From Pseudomonas palleroniana (GTDB taxonomy: Bacteria > Pseudomonadota > Gammaproteobacteria > Pseudomonadales > Pseudomonadaceae), in NCBI RefSeq assembly GCF_003031675.1, contig NZ_PYWX01000071.1, positions 176,269 to 240,268 of the forward strand: a DNA stretch of 64,000 bases, in the 5' to 3' direction. Shown here piece by piece: positions 19,806 to 29,238 of this stretch. Numbering within the stretch: the stretch's first letter is position 1; every line of letters starts with the position of its first letter. The position numbers and the translations under genes are program-made. The notes under the pieces are model-generated. The model ran no database searches. It was not told the origin of the DNA and saw nothing but the letters and a program-made list of their open reading frames with translations.

Positions 19806-21257
19806 TTATTCCGTGCGTGTGGCTGGGGTGGTTGCGCCCACGTTATTGGCGTTGAACCCGCCACCCAGGGCCTGCATCAATTGAATCGACAAATCGATCT
19901 GTGCCGCATTCAGGGTCGCCAGCTGACGCTGGGCCTGCAGCAATTGCTGCTCGATGCTGAGCACATCCAAGTAGCTACCGATCCCGGAGCTGTAGCGCTG
20001 CATACCGGTATCAAAGGACTGCCTGGCAATGTCCGCAGCGTGTTGCTGGGCCTGGATCTGCCGTCCGGTGTCGCGTAGCTGGGACAGGGTGGTGCCGATA
20101 TCGCCCAAGGCTTGCACCAGGGTTTTGTTGTACTGGGCAACGGCCAGGTCGTAATCGGCGTCGCGGGCATCCAGGTCGGCACGCAGGCGCCCGCCATCGA
20201 AGATCGGCAACGAGATCGTCGGCGCAATGCTGAAGAAGCGGCTGGCCGAGCCGAACATTGCATCCCCCAGCAACGACTCGGCCCCGGCGCTCGCGCTCAG
20301 GTTGAGGTTGGGGTAAAAGCGGGTTTTGCTCGCGTCGATATTTTTGCTCGCAGCCTCCACACGCCAGCGCGCGGCGATCAGGTCCGGGCGACGGCCCAGC
20401 AGCTCGGCCGGCAGCACGGACGGCACGGCCACGGCGCTGGCTTTCAATACGTTCGGGCGGGCCAGTTCGTTGCCACGATCGGGCCCTTTGCCGAGCAATA
20501 CCGCCAGAGCGATCTTGGCGCTCTGCAGTTGTTTTTCCGCATCGATCAGTTGCGATTCGGAGCTGGCTTCCAGGCTTTCGGTCTGTTGGAACTGGTAGTC
20601 ACTGTCGATGCCCGAACTCAGGCGGCGCTTGCTCAGGTCGAGCATCTGGCGCGTGCGCTTGAGGTCGTCATTGGCCAGGTCACGCACGATATGCGCCTGG
20701 CCCAGGTCGCTGTAAGCCTTGGCCACGTTGGCGGCCAGGGTCAGGCGCGCGGCCTGCTGGTCGACTTCGGCGGCGCGGGCCTGGCCCAACGCGGCTTCCC
20801 AGGCGGCGCGCTGGCCACCCCAGAGATCGAAGTTGTAGTTGAAGCCGGCACTGATGTTACGCACCGTGGCGTAGGCATCGCCCTGCCCTCGCGGGTCCTG
20901 GTCCTTGGCCAACCGCGAGCGGCTGATACCGGCGCTGGCATCCAGGGTCGGCATGCGTGCGGCGTCGGCGGCAAAGGCCGCCGCTTGGGCCTGGTGCGCA
21001 CGGGCGCTGGCCACTTGCATGTCCGGGCTGTTCTGCAGGGCCTCGCGAATCAGGCCGTCGAGTTGCGGGTCGCCCAGGCTTTTCCACCAATCGGCGGTCG
21101 GCCAGGCGGCCGTCGACAGGGTCACGCCATTGAGGGATTTGCCGGTTTGCAGGGTGTTGGCGTCGAGGCGTTTGCCTTGAGTGTCGAGGCCGCTGTAGTT
21201 GGCGCAACCGGCCAGGGTCATCGCCACCAGCACCAGGCTGAGTGCGCGTGTGTTCAT
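19806..21257 (-). CDS. NodT-family outer-membrane efflux lipoprotein
   Basis: A 483-residue TolC/OprM-type channel with a lipoprotein signal peptide: ALSLVLVAMTLAGCANYSG gives a lipobox at LAGC, Cys18. Two repeated OEP domains follow, with the long helices typical of the alpha-barrel tunnel. It completes a tripartite pump with the EmrA/EmrB-like proteins, to which it is linked by a short 15-base gap. It overlaps the MarR gene by four bases. Confidence 0.92.
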   Translation of the reverse strand: MNTRALSLVLVAMTLAGCANYSGLDTQGKRLDANTLQTGKSLNGVTLSTAAWPTADWWKSLGDPQLDGLIREALQNSPDMQVASARAHQAQAAAFAADAARMPTLDASAGISRSRLAKDQDPRGQGDAYATVRNISAGFNYNFDLWGGQRAAWEAALGQARAAEVDQQAARLTLAANVAKAYSDLGQAHIVRDLANDDLKRTRQMLDLSKRRLSSGIDSDYQFQQTESLEASSESQLIDAEKQLQSAKIALAVLLGKGPDRGNELARPNVLKASAVAVPSVLPAELLGRRPDLIAARWRVEAASKNIDASKTRFYPNLNLSASAGAESLLGDAMFGSASRFFSIAPTISLPIFDGGRLRADLDARDADYDLAVAQYNKTLVQALGDIGTTLSQLRDTGRQIQAQQHAADIARQSFDTGMQRYSSGIGSYLDVLSIEQQLLQAQRQLATLNAAQIDLSIQLMQALGGGFNANNVGATTPATRTE

Positions 21258-21727
21258 TGATCACCTACCCGCTGGATGACGATGGCGTCACCCGCAGCTA
21301 TCAGGATTTTCTTGAGGATGCGTTCCAGGGTTTGCAACTCGCCAGGCTCCAGGGCTCCGGCCAGTTGGTTCATCGACTGGGCGCCGATGTACGGCAACAT
21401 GTCCGCCAGGCGCTGGCCGTCCTCGGTAAGCACCAGTTGCACCTGGCGCCGGTCGTGCTCGGAACGCTTGCGCGCGAGCAGGCCCTTCTGTTCCAGACGG
21501 TCGAGCATCCGGGTCATGGAGCCGCTGTCCAGGGACAGGTTGCGGCACAGCTCGGCCGGGGTGTCGACGTCGAATTGGGCAATGATGATCAACACCTTGA
21601 ACTGCGCGGCGGTCACGCCATGGGGTTCCATATGGGTGTCGATGATGCGGTCTTTGAGCAGTGCGGCTCGGCCCAGCAGGAGGCCGAGGTGGCAGTTACG
21701 GAAACTGTCAGGGGTGAAGTGGGCCAT
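21254..21727 (-). CDS. MarR-family repressor of the efflux operon
   Basis: A 157-residue winged-helix regulator. AAQFKVLIIIAQFDVDTPAE and LCRNLSLDSGSMTRMLDRLE form the recognition region, followed by the wing around LLARKRSEHDRRQVQLVLTE. EmrR/MarR-type repressors release DNA when they bind phenolic or drug ligands. It is the first gene of the operon, and two near-identical operator repeats lie just upstream of its ATG, implying autoregulation of the whole pump operon. Confidence 0.92.
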   Translation of the reverse strand: MAHFTPDSFRNCHLGLLLGRAALLKDRIIDTHMEPHGVTAAQFKVLIIIAQFDVDTPAELCRNLSLDSGSMTRMLDRLEQKGLLARKRSEHDRRQVQLVLTEDGQRLADMLPYIGAQSMNQLAGALEPGELQTLERILKKILIAAGDAIVIQRVGDQ

Positions 21728-21741
21728 CGGAAGTCACCTTA

Positions 21742-21796
21742 TTACTGCCTAGGCAGTGAATGTATGACAAGATGTTACTGCTTAGGCAGCGAATGT
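21742..21796. promoter_or_regulatory. Tandem MarR-type operators
   Basis: ACTGCCTAGGCAGT (21744-21757) is a perfect 14-base palindrome. A near copy, ACTGCTTAGGCAGC, lies at 21777-21790. Both sit in the same 22-base direct repeat, offset by 33 bases, about three helical turns, so two dimers would bind the same DNA face. The placement 17-69 bases upstream of the MarR-gene ATG suggests autorepression. Confidence 0.85.
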
Positions 21797-21825
21797 CAAA
21801 TGGAATTATTAGCTTGCTTGCTAAT

Positions 21826-21912
21826 GTGGGAGGGGGCTTGCTCCCGATAGCGGTGTGTCAGTCACAGACAAGCTGGCTGATATACCGCTATCGGGAGCAA
21901 GCCCCCTCCCAC
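21826..21912. repeat. REPIN, type GCTTGCTCCCGATAGCGG
   Basis: Two inverted REP arms of nearly 30 bases (GTGGGAGGGGGCTTGCTCCC with its complement) flank a spacer of about 30 bases. It lies between the MarR operon promoter and the 3' end of tamB. Confidence 0.9.
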
Positions 21913-21951
21913 AATCAAGCCTCCCCGCACTATTTTTTGTGCGAGTAAGAC

Positions 21952-24900
21952 CTAGAAATCCCGCTTGTAGAAAATATCCAGCGAACTGGCCACGCCACTG
22001 GCCACTTCCAGATACACCTTCTTGCTGAGCAGATAGCGCAGCGCAATGGTATTGGCCGGCTCGAACACCCCAACCCCATAACGCAGGCTGAGTTTCTCGG
22101 TGATCTTGCCGCTGGCCACTACCGCCGTGGTGTTGCCGCTGCCCTGGGTGTCGAGTTCGAAGTCCTGGATGCCCAGGTTCTTGGCGATGTCCGAAGTCAC
22201 CCCGGCACTGCCCATCAACCCCAGGCCCAATGCGGCTTGGGCGAGCATGTTGTTGTCTTCGCCGGTGGTGCTCAGCGGACGCCCCAGCACCAGGTAGGAC
22301 AGTGCCTGCTCCTGGCTCATGGCCGGCTCCGAGAAGATCTGCGTGGTCGGCTGTTCGGCGCTGCCGCTCAGACGGATACCGGCAGTAACGTCGCCGGTCT
22401 TGCGCACGGCTTCGATGTCCAGATACGGCTGGTCGAGCGGCCCGGCAAACAACAGCCGGGCACGCCGCACATCGAGTTTTTGCCCGTAGGCGCGGTAGCG
22501 ACCGTCGTTGAGCCACAGCTCGCCGCGGGTGTCCATGTTGTCGCCGATATGCACCTGGCCCTGCACCTTGGCGGTCAGGCCGAAGCCTGCGAAGTTGAGC
22601 TGGTCTTCGCCCACCACCACGTCGATATCCATGGCCATGGCCATCGGCGGCTTGCCCTCCTCGGTCTGGCTGCCGACGATGATCGTGTCATCCGAGACCT
22701 TGACGGTCGACGGCGGCAGTTCACGCACGGTGATATCGCCGCGCGGGATGTGCACCTTGCCGGCAATGGCCAGCTTGTCGCCCTTGAGACTGATCTTCAG
22801 GTCGGGCGCCACTTCCAGCACGGCGTAAGGCTCCACCGTCACCGGCAGTTGCGAACCTTGCAGGCTGAGGTCGACCGCCAGGGCCTGGCCCCAACCGATC
22901 TGGCCCTTGAGGCTGCCCTGCCCGGCCTTGCCGCTGCGCCAGCCACCATTGAGCTGCACATTCTCGCCAGCGATCAGCGCCTGTACATTCAGGCCCTCCA
23001 GGCTCACCGGCAATTGCGCCCCGGAAATCTCGCCGCCCACCAGGTTCACGCTGCCGTTGACCTGCGGCGCGAGCAGGCCACCGGAGATGCGCCCGCTGCC
23101 ATTGAGCTTGCCGTTGAGTTTTTCCACCATCGGCACAAAGGGCCGCGCCACGGCGAGGTCCAGGCCGGTCAGGCTGAAATTGCCGGTCATCGGCTTGTTC
23201 TTCGGCAACGGATTGATCTGCGCCTGCACCAGCAGCTCTCCGAGCTTGCCGCCGCGGAAGTTGAGTTGGGTGTCGATGCGGTCAGGTTTGAGGGTGCTTT
23301 CCAGCTTCAGGGTCTCGTAGGGAAAGTCCAGCCACTGGGCCTTGTCCTTGACGCGCAAGGTGCCGCCACTGGCGTCCACCGCGACCACGCCCTTGGGGCC
23401 GCTGGCGGGCAGGTCGAGCTGCAGGTCGGCGTTGAGCTTGCCCTGCCAGGCAAAGTCTTTGGGCAAGAAGGCCGCCAGGCTGTCGATGGGGAATTGCTTG
23501 AGGTGGTAGCGCAATTTGGGTTCGGGCATCAGGCGCTGATCCTCACCACACAGGCTGGCCGCACCGGACACCCAACAATGTGCAGCGAAGGTCAGCTTGC
23601 CGTCCGCCAGCCGCTCGATCTTCGCCGGGGCCTGCAGGTTCCAGTCCTGGCCACCGGCTTGTACCTCGCCACTGGCCAGGCGCCCGCGCCAGTTGCCCTG
23701 GTCGAGATTGCCGTCCAGGGCCAGAGCCAGCTTGACCAGCGGGCCGGCCAGGTCCAACTGGACTTTCTGGCTCTTGATGTCGCCCTGGGCGCTGGCAGTC
23801 AGGGTGCCGACCTGGGTTTCGCCGGCCTGAATGCCGCTGCCCTTGAGGTCGAGCCTGGCGCGCTGGGCGCTATCGAGCGTGGCGTCGAGGCTCAGGCTCT
23901 GCAGGCGATTATCAGCGAATGCCAATTGCTGGCCTTTGAGATCAAGCTTGCCTTGCGGCGCCTTCAGGCTGCCGGCGACATCCACCCGGCCATTGATCTG
24001 CCCGCGCAGCTGTGGCCACAGCTGGGCCAGACGCGCCAGCTTGATATCAATCTGCCCGGCCAGGCGCTGCCGCAAGCTGCCACTGCCGTTGATGCGGTTG
24101 TCGCCGAGGCGGATATCCAGATTGGCCAGGGTCCATTGCTCGCCTGCCCCTTCGGCCTTGGCGGCCAGTACGGCGGTTTGCCCACGCAGACGGCCCTTGA
24201 GGTCGAGGTCGGCGTTGAGCTTGAGCTGTTCATTCTTGAACTCACCCTTGCTGCGCAGTGGGCCGGCCAGGGTGCCCGGCAATTCGGCGACCCAATACGC
24301 CGGGTTCAACGCCGACAGGTCCAACGCGGTGTCCCAGGCGATGCCGTCGGCAAATTGCAGGTTCAGGTGGCCCTCGGACTTGCCTTGGCCGGCGCTCAGT
24401 TTCAACTCCGGCAGGAAGACCTGCTTGAGGTCGCCACTGAACGGCGTGACCACATTGAATTTGCCGGCCGGGCCGTCGAGGTCGGCCTTGAGGTTGCCGA
24501 GGTAGTTGCCGTCTTTGTAGGAGACTTCACCATTAAAGGTACGCAATACCACCTGCGGCTCGTCGATCAGTGGGTAGAGGCGATGCCAGGGGAAATCCCG
24601 CCAGTCGATCCTGGCGTCGGCGCTGAAGCCTTGTTGCCAGTCCAGGTTGGCGCTGAGCTTGAGGCTCTGCTGGTCGCCGGCAGTCAGGTCGAGCCCGGCG
24701 ATCTGCGCGCCCTTGGCGTCGACCTTGCCTTGCAGCAGCAAGTCCACCGGCCCTTTTTGCGCCGGCAACAGCGCTTTGCCCAGCAGTTGGTAACCGTTGT
24801 GCAAATCGCCTTGGGCGGTGAGGTCCAGTTGATTGAGTTGCAGGGTGTCGGGCAGGTCGGCGCTGGCTTTGAAGCCATCGGCGGTGAGGTGCAGTTGCGC

Positions 24901-25623
24901 GGGAAGGTTCTCCACCAGGGGCTGCAGTTCGCCGCTGAGCTTGCCCGGCAGGTAGCCGCTGCTGTCGGCGTCGAGCTTGAGGGTCTTGAGCAAGTCGCCA
25001 TCGACCTTGAGGGCCACCTTCCATGGCACGCCGCCCGGAGCATAGGGCAAGCTCAGGTTGCCGGCGGCGGTCAACGGCCAATCGCCCACAGGTTGCAACA
25101 GGCCATTGAGGTCCAGCACCAGCCCATCGCGCTGCAGATGCACCGAGTCGATCTGCAGACCCGCCGCCGTCCAGTGTGCGGCCAATTGCAGGCCCTTGAG
25201 CTCTTCGCTGCCATTGAACACCAGGCTACCGACGCGAACTTCGCCCAATTGGATGGCAACCGGCAATTTCAACTCAGGCAATTGGATCGGCCCGCTGCTC
25301 TCTTCCGTACTGGGCGCAAAGTGCAGGTTGACCTGCTCCACGTCCAACTGATTGATGCACACCGTCATGCGCAACAGGCAGGCCGGTGACCAATCGAATT
25401 TCGGTGCATCAAGCTCGACGCGGCTGGAGCCCTGTTGCCACAGCAGATGATCGGCGCTCCATTGGCCGCCTAAATGCCCCTGGAAGTTCTCGACGCTCAA
25501 ACCCGGCACCTGGCCCAATGCCCAACGGCTGCCCGCCTGGGTGCCAAGCAGCGCCCATAACCCCACAAACACTAAAGCGAGGAGCGCCACCACGGCCAGC
25601 CCCGCTATTTTCAAACCACGCAT
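21952..25623 (-). CDS. tamB: TamB, inner-membrane-anchored lipid/protein translocation bridge
   Basis: A protein of about 1223 residues with one N-terminal membrane anchor (KIAGLAVVALLALVFVGLWA) and a very long repetitive beta-rich body. The conserved DUF490/TamB C-terminus begins near ELPPSTVKVSDDTIIVG and ends SSLDIFYKRDF. TamB spans the periplasm from the inner membrane to TamA and is implicated in phospholipid transport and outer-membrane protein assembly. The ATG at 25623 overlaps the tamA stop by one base; a GTG immediately before it is an alternative start. Confidence 0.95.
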   Translation of the reverse strand: MRGLKIAGLAVVALLALVFVGLWALLGTQAGSRWALGQVPGLSVENFQGHLGGQWSADHLLWQQGSSRVELDAPKFDWSPACLLRMTVCINQLDVEQVNLHFAPSTEESSGPIQLPELKLPVAIQLGEVRVGSLVFNGSEELKGLQLAAHWTAAGLQIDSVHLQRDGLVLDLNGLLQPVGDWPLTAAGNLSLPYAPGGVPWKVALKVDGDLLKTLKLDADSSGYLPGKLSGELQPLVENLPAQLHLTADGFKASADLPDTLQLNQLDLTAQGDLHNGYQLLGKALLPAQKGPVDLLLQGKVDAKGAQIAGLDLTAGDQQSLKLSANLDWQQGFSADARIDWRDFPWHRLYPLIDEPQVVLRTFNGEVSYKDGNYLGNLKADLDGPAGKFNVVTPFSGDLKQVFLPELKLSAGQGKSEGHLNLQFADGIAWDTALDLSALNPAYWVAELPGTLAGPLRSKGEFKNEQLKLNADLDLKGRLRGQTAVLAAKAEGAGEQWTLANLDIRLGDNRINGSGSLRQRLAGQIDIKLARLAQLWPQLRGQINGRVDVAGSLKAPQGKLDLKGQQLAFADNRLQSLSLDATLDSAQRARLDLKGSGIQAGETQVGTLTASAQGDIKSQKVQLDLAGPLVKLALALDGNLDQGNWRGRLASGEVQAGGQDWNLQAPAKIERLADGKLTFAAHCWVSGAASLCGEDQRLMPEPKLRYHLKQFPIDSLAAFLPKDFAWQGKLNADLQLDLPASGPKGVVAVDASGGTLRVKDKAQWLDFPYETLKLESTLKPDRIDTQLNFRGGKLGELLVQAQINPLPKNKPMTGNFSLTGLDLAVARPFVPMVEKLNGKLNGSGRISGGLLAPQVNGSVNLVGGEISGAQLPVSLEGLNVQALIAGENVQLNGGWRSGKAGQGSLKGQIGWGQALAVDLSLQGSQLPVTVEPYAVLEVAPDLKISLKGDKLAIAGKVHIPRGDITVRELPPSTVKVSDDTIIVGSQTEEGKPPMAMAMDIDVVVGEDQLNFAGFGLTAKVQGQVHIGDNMDTRGELWLNDGRYRAYGQKLDVRRARLLFAGPLDQPYLDIEAVRKTGDVTAGIRLSGSAEQPTTQIFSEPAMSQEQALSYLVLGRPLSTTGEDNNMLAQAALGLGLMGSAGVTSDIAKNLGIQDFELDTQGSGNTTAVVASGKITEKLSLRYGVGVFEPANTIALRYLLSKKVYLEVASGVASSLDIFYKRDF

Positions 25624-27350
25624 CACAGCTCAGGCCCCATGGAAAAGTGCAGTCGAATGCCGCCCGGATCTTCGAGGGCATGGGCCAGGTCGAGGCGGAT
25701 CGGCCCCACCGGCGAGACCCAGCGGATGCCCACGCCGACACCGGTTTTCAGGCTGGGCATGTCCAGGGTGTTGAACGAGTTGCCCTGGTCGATAAAGGTC
25801 GCGATCCGCCATTTCTCGGCGATGGAGTATTGATACTCGGCGCTCAGGGCCACCATGTAGCGACCGCCGATACGGTCACCACGGTCGTTCTCCGGCGACA
25901 GGGTCTGGTACTCGTAGCCGCGTACGCTCTGGTCACCCCCGGCAAAGAAGCGCAGCGAGGGCGGCACGGATTTGTAGCCGTTGGTGGCACTGCCGCCGAA
26001 CTGTGCACGGCCCAGAAAGCGATGGTTGTCCCACAACGTGGTCAGGCCCTTGATGGTCGCCGTACCGTAAAGCAGGTTGGTGTCGGAACCGAGCCCTTCC
26101 TTGGCAACCTTGGTGTCGAACATCAAGCGGTAGCCGTTGTGCGGGTCGATACGGTTGTCGCTGCGCAGGTAGGAATAACTGATCCCCGGCATCACCAGGT
26201 TACTCAAGCCGGAATCATTGCCCAGGCGATATTCTTCACGCTGGTACTTGAGCGAGATGATCCGGGTCCAGCCACTGGGCAACTTGCTGTGCCATTCGGG
26301 ACCGACCGTGAGCAATTTACTCAAGGTGTCGGTGCCGGCGAGTTCTTCGTTCTGGTAGCCGCCGGCAAAGCGCAGCTTGTCGGTCAGCGGCGGGTCCAAC
26401 GGCACGTCGTACCACAGCCCGACGTTCTGGCGCGGCGCCGATAATTCGGCTTCCCAGCCGTAGCTATGGCCTTGGGGGTTGACCCAGTGACGGGTCCAGT
26501 TGGCCTTGCCGCGGGGGCCGACGTCGGTCGAGTAACCCAGGCCAAGGCCCATGGTACGAGGCTTGCGGGTTTCCAGTTGCACCGCCACCGGGATCACATC
26601 GTCGGTGGCGGCAGCGGGCGCGGCGTCCACGCGCACGCCTTCGAAGAACCCGCTCGCTTGCAGGTTCTGGTTGAGTTCGGCGATCAATTCGGAATCGTAG
26701 GGGGTACCGCTTTTGAACGGCACCATGCGCTGCAGCAGGTCGGCATCGAACGGCGTGTCGCCGGTGAAGTTGACCTTGCCCATGGTGTAGCGCTTGCCAC
26801 TGTCATAAATGAGTTCGATATCGGCCACGCCCGCCTTGGGGTCCACCGACAGCTTCTGGCTGGTAAAACGCCCGCTGAAAAAGCCGTAGCGTGACGCCTG
26901 GTTCTGGATCAGACGCTTGGCGTCTTCATAATGGCCGTGGTTGAGCACGGCGCCGGGCTTGAGGTCGTCACCGGCCGGCACGCGAAACGCCTTGAGGCTC
27001 GCGGCCTGGCCGTCGACCCGAATGGTCACGTTGCGCAAATGCACCGGTTCGCCGGGGTCGATGGTGAGGATCAGGCGCGCGTTCTTGCCGCCCTGTACAT
27101 CACTGGCGATCTGTGGCTGATAGAAACCCAGAGCCTGCGCCGCTTTGCGCGCCTGCTCCTCGGCGCCACGGCTGAACCGCAGCAACGCTTCTTCATCACG
27201 ATCGCCGACCCCGCCGATATAGCCTTCGATGTTGGCTTTCAACGCGTCGTTTGAGGGTTTGACACGCACGTCCAATTCGCTTTGCGCCAAAGCGCCGCAG
27301 CTTGTGAACAGCAGAACCAAGCCGCTGGTAAATCTTCCTGGAAACTTCAT
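25623..27350 (-). CDS. tamA: TamA, Omp85-family outer-membrane protein
   Basis: A 575-residue protein with a signal peptide (KFPGRFTSGLVLLFTSCGAL, cleaved near ALAQ-SELD), three POTRA domains (about residues 25-260) and a 16-strand beta-barrel. The barrel includes the lid-lock loop FFAGGDQSVRGYEYQTLSPE and ends at HFSMGPEL. The start at 27350 is chosen because the signal peptide begins there; an in-frame extension of 27 codons precedes it. It is coupled to tamB by a TGATG junction. Confidence 0.95.
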   Translation of the reverse strand: MKFPGRFTSGLVLLFTSCGALAQSELDVRVKPSNDALKANIEGYIGGVGDRDEEALLRFSRGAEEQARKAAQALGFYQPQIASDVQGGKNARLILTIDPGEPVHLRNVTIRVDGQAASLKAFRVPAGDDLKPGAVLNHGHYEDAKRLIQNQASRYGFFSGRFTSQKLSVDPKAGVADIELIYDSGKRYTMGKVNFTGDTPFDADLLQRMVPFKSGTPYDSELIAELNQNLQASGFFEGVRVDAAPAAATDDVIPVAVQLETRKPRTMGLGLGYSTDVGPRGKANWTRHWVNPQGHSYGWEAELSAPRQNVGLWYDVPLDPPLTDKLRFAGGYQNEELAGTDTLSKLLTVGPEWHSKLPSGWTRIISLKYQREEYRLGNDSGLSNLVMPGISYSYLRSDNRIDPHNGYRLMFDTKVAKEGLGSDTNLLYGTATIKGLTTLWDNHRFLGRAQFGGSATNGYKSVPPSLRFFAGGDQSVRGYEYQTLSPENDRGDRIGGRYMVALSAEYQYSIAEKWRIATFIDQGNSFNTLDMPSLKTGVGVGIRWVSPVGPIRLDLAHALEDPGGIRLHFSMGPEL

Positions 27351-27414
27351 AGGCGCGGATGCTACACGAGCTAGGGAGACTGTTTGAACTCGGAATTGTC
27401 TGAATAATTCTGTC

Positions 27415-28056
27415 TTAACCCGTTGCAGCATGTAACGCCTGGGGATTGGGGTGAAAAAACACGTGCTCCAGGATCGGCCCTACGGCGACTTCACCGATTT
27501 CCTCATAGCCTTGGCGTTTGTAGAACTCCAGGTAGCGGGAGTTGCCGGTGTCGAGCACCACGCCCGACGAGTGTGGGTCTTCGGCACACCAGTTGTGCAC
27601 CGCTTCCAGCAGTTGCTCGCCGTAGTGCTTGCCCTGGAATTGCGGGTGAATGCCCAACAGCGGCAGCACATGCACCGCGTCCCCCGGCAGGCACGCCAAC
27701 ACCGCGTGATGGTATTCCAGGTAACGCCGCGTACCGCGCACGCCGGTGCTCAGCCACATGCGCAATTGCCAGGCCCAGCTCTCGGTGATCCCCAGGCGCC
27801 GTTGCGGTGGCGCGATCAAGGCAATGCCGATCAAGCGGTCATTCACCAATAGGCCGATGGCCGGCAAGTTCTGGAAGAAATGCTGCTTGACCAGCTCGCG
27901 CACCGTGGCCCGCACGCGCTGCTCGTAGCCCGGACGCTCGGCTTCGAAGATATAGGCGAAGGTCGGCTCATGACGATAGGCCTGGTACAGCAATGAGCGG
28001 GCTTCGCGGGAATATCCGCTGTCGAGCAGGTGAATCTGGGCAGTGGTGTCGGGCAT
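27415..28056 (-). CDS. GNAT-family acetyltransferase
   Basis: This 213-residue protein has the acetyl-CoA pocket VLPLLGIHPQFQGKHYGEQL (motif A, Q..G...G), then VVLDTGNSRYLEFYKRQGYE (motif B). The ATG at 28056 has GGAG at eight bases. It acetylates an unknown amine. It lies upstream of tamA on the same strand, with its stop 64 bases before the tamA start. Confidence 0.85.
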   Translation of the reverse strand: MPDTTAQIHLLDSGYSREARSLLYQAYRHEPTFAYIFEAERPGYEQRVRATVRELVKQHFFQNLPAIGLLVNDRLIGIALIAPPQRRLGITESWAWQLRMWLSTGVRGTRRYLEYHHAVLACLPGDAVHVLPLLGIHPQFQGKHYGEQLLEAVHNWCAEDPHSSGVVLDTGNSRYLEFYKRQGYEEIGEVAVGPILEHVFFHPNPQALHAATG

Positions 28057-28223
28057 ACGTTCAATCTCCCTGGGCGCCATTGAAAGGTGGCGTTCTTATG
28101 GGTACGAACTTGTACGGCGCGAGTCGTTCCCAGACATTAGCAGTGCATCCATCCTACCGCCACGCTGGCCCCCGCCGGACTTGTCGGCTAGCATCGCCGT
28201 TTTGCCAGACTGGACTGCCGACC

Positions 28224-29036
28224 ATGAAAATCGTCTCTTTCAATATCAACGGGCTGCGCGCCCGCCCTCATCAGTTGGCAGCGTTGATCGAGAAACACCA
28301 ACCCGACGTGATCGGCCTGCAGGAAACCAAAGTCCACGATGACCAGTTCCCCTTGGCCGAAGTACAGGCTTTGGGCTATCACGTGTATTACCACGGGCAA
28401 AAAGGCCATTACGGCGTGGCGCTGCTTTCGCGCAAAGAAGCCCTGAGCGTGCACAAAGGCTTTGCCACGGATGAAGAAGACGCCCAGCGCCGTTTTATCT
28501 GGGGCACCTTCGCGGATGAAAACGGCCACCCGATCACCGTGATGAACGGCTACTTCCCCCAGGGCGAAAGCCGCGACCACCCGACCAAGTTCCCGGCCAA
28601 GCAGCGCTTCTATGAAGACCTGCAGCACCTGCTGGAAAGCCAGTTCAACAATGAGCAGGCTCTGGTGGTGATGGGCGACGTGAACATTTCCCCGGAAGAC
28701 TGCGATATCGGCATCGGCGCCGACAACGCCAAGCGCTGGCTGAAAACCGGCAAGTGCAGTTTCCTGCCGGAAGAGCGCGAATGGATGGCGCGCCTGAAAA
28801 ACTGGGGCCTGGTGGACAGCTTCCGGCACTTGAACCCGACGGTAGCCGACCGCTTCAGCTGGTTCGATTACCGCAGCCGCGGCTTTGAAGACGAGCCCAA
28901 GCGTGGCTTGCGCATTGATGTGATCCTGGCGTCCAACGGCTTGCTGCCACGGGTCAAGGATGCCGGTGTGGATTACGAGTTGCGCGGTTTGGAAAAGCCG
29001 TCGGACCATGCACCGATCTGGCTTGAGTTGAGCTGA
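28224..29036 (+). CDS. xthA: Exodeoxyribonuclease III
   Basis: A 270-residue endonuclease/exonuclease/phosphatase-fold enzyme. Motifs in order are KIVSFNINGLRARPHQL, DVIGLQETKVHDDQFP, VMGDVNISPEDCDIG, WFDYRSRGFEDEP and EKPSDHAPIWLEL. It cleaves at abasic sites and removes 3' blocking groups in base excision repair. It is divergent from the acetyltransferase. Confidence 0.95.
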   Translation: MKIVSFNINGLRARPHQLAALIEKHQPDVIGLQETKVHDDQFPLAEVQALGYHVYYHGQKGHYGVALLSRKEALSVHKGFATDEEDAQRRFIWGTFADENGHPITVMNGYFPQGESRDHPTKFPAKQRFYEDLQHLLESQFNNEQALVVMGDVNISPEDCDIGIGADNAKRWLKTGKCSFLPEEREWMARLKNWGLVDSFRHLNPTVADRFSWFDYRSRGFEDEPKRGLRIDVILASNGLLPRVKDAGVDYELRGLEKPSDHAPIWLELS

Positions 29037-29063
29037 TTCCCGGCTGAACCTGGTTGTTTCAGT

Positions 29064-29151
29064 GTCGGAGGGGGCTTGCTCCCGATAGCGGAGGGTCAGT
29101 CGGCAGATGTATCAACTGATCCACCGCTATCGGGAGCAAGCCCCCTCCCAC
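29064..29151. repeat. REPIN, type GCTTGCTCCCGATAGCGG
   Basis: Inverted REP arms (GGAGGGGGCTTGCTCCCGAT and complement) frame a spacer of about 35 bases, immediately 3' of xthA. It has the same family and spacing as the copy at 21826. Confidence 0.9.
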
Positions 29152-29238
29152 ATTTTGTCCCCCGGTGTGGCAGTCATATTGATGTCATCTGCCTGACTTA
29201 TTCTCGCGGCACTCCCTTTGGCTTAAGAAGGTGCCGGC

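Noticed and set aside
22237..25389. A 1050-codon open frame antisense to tamB
   Set aside because: Low-complexity composition, no start signal, and full overlap with a conserved gene mark it as a shadow.
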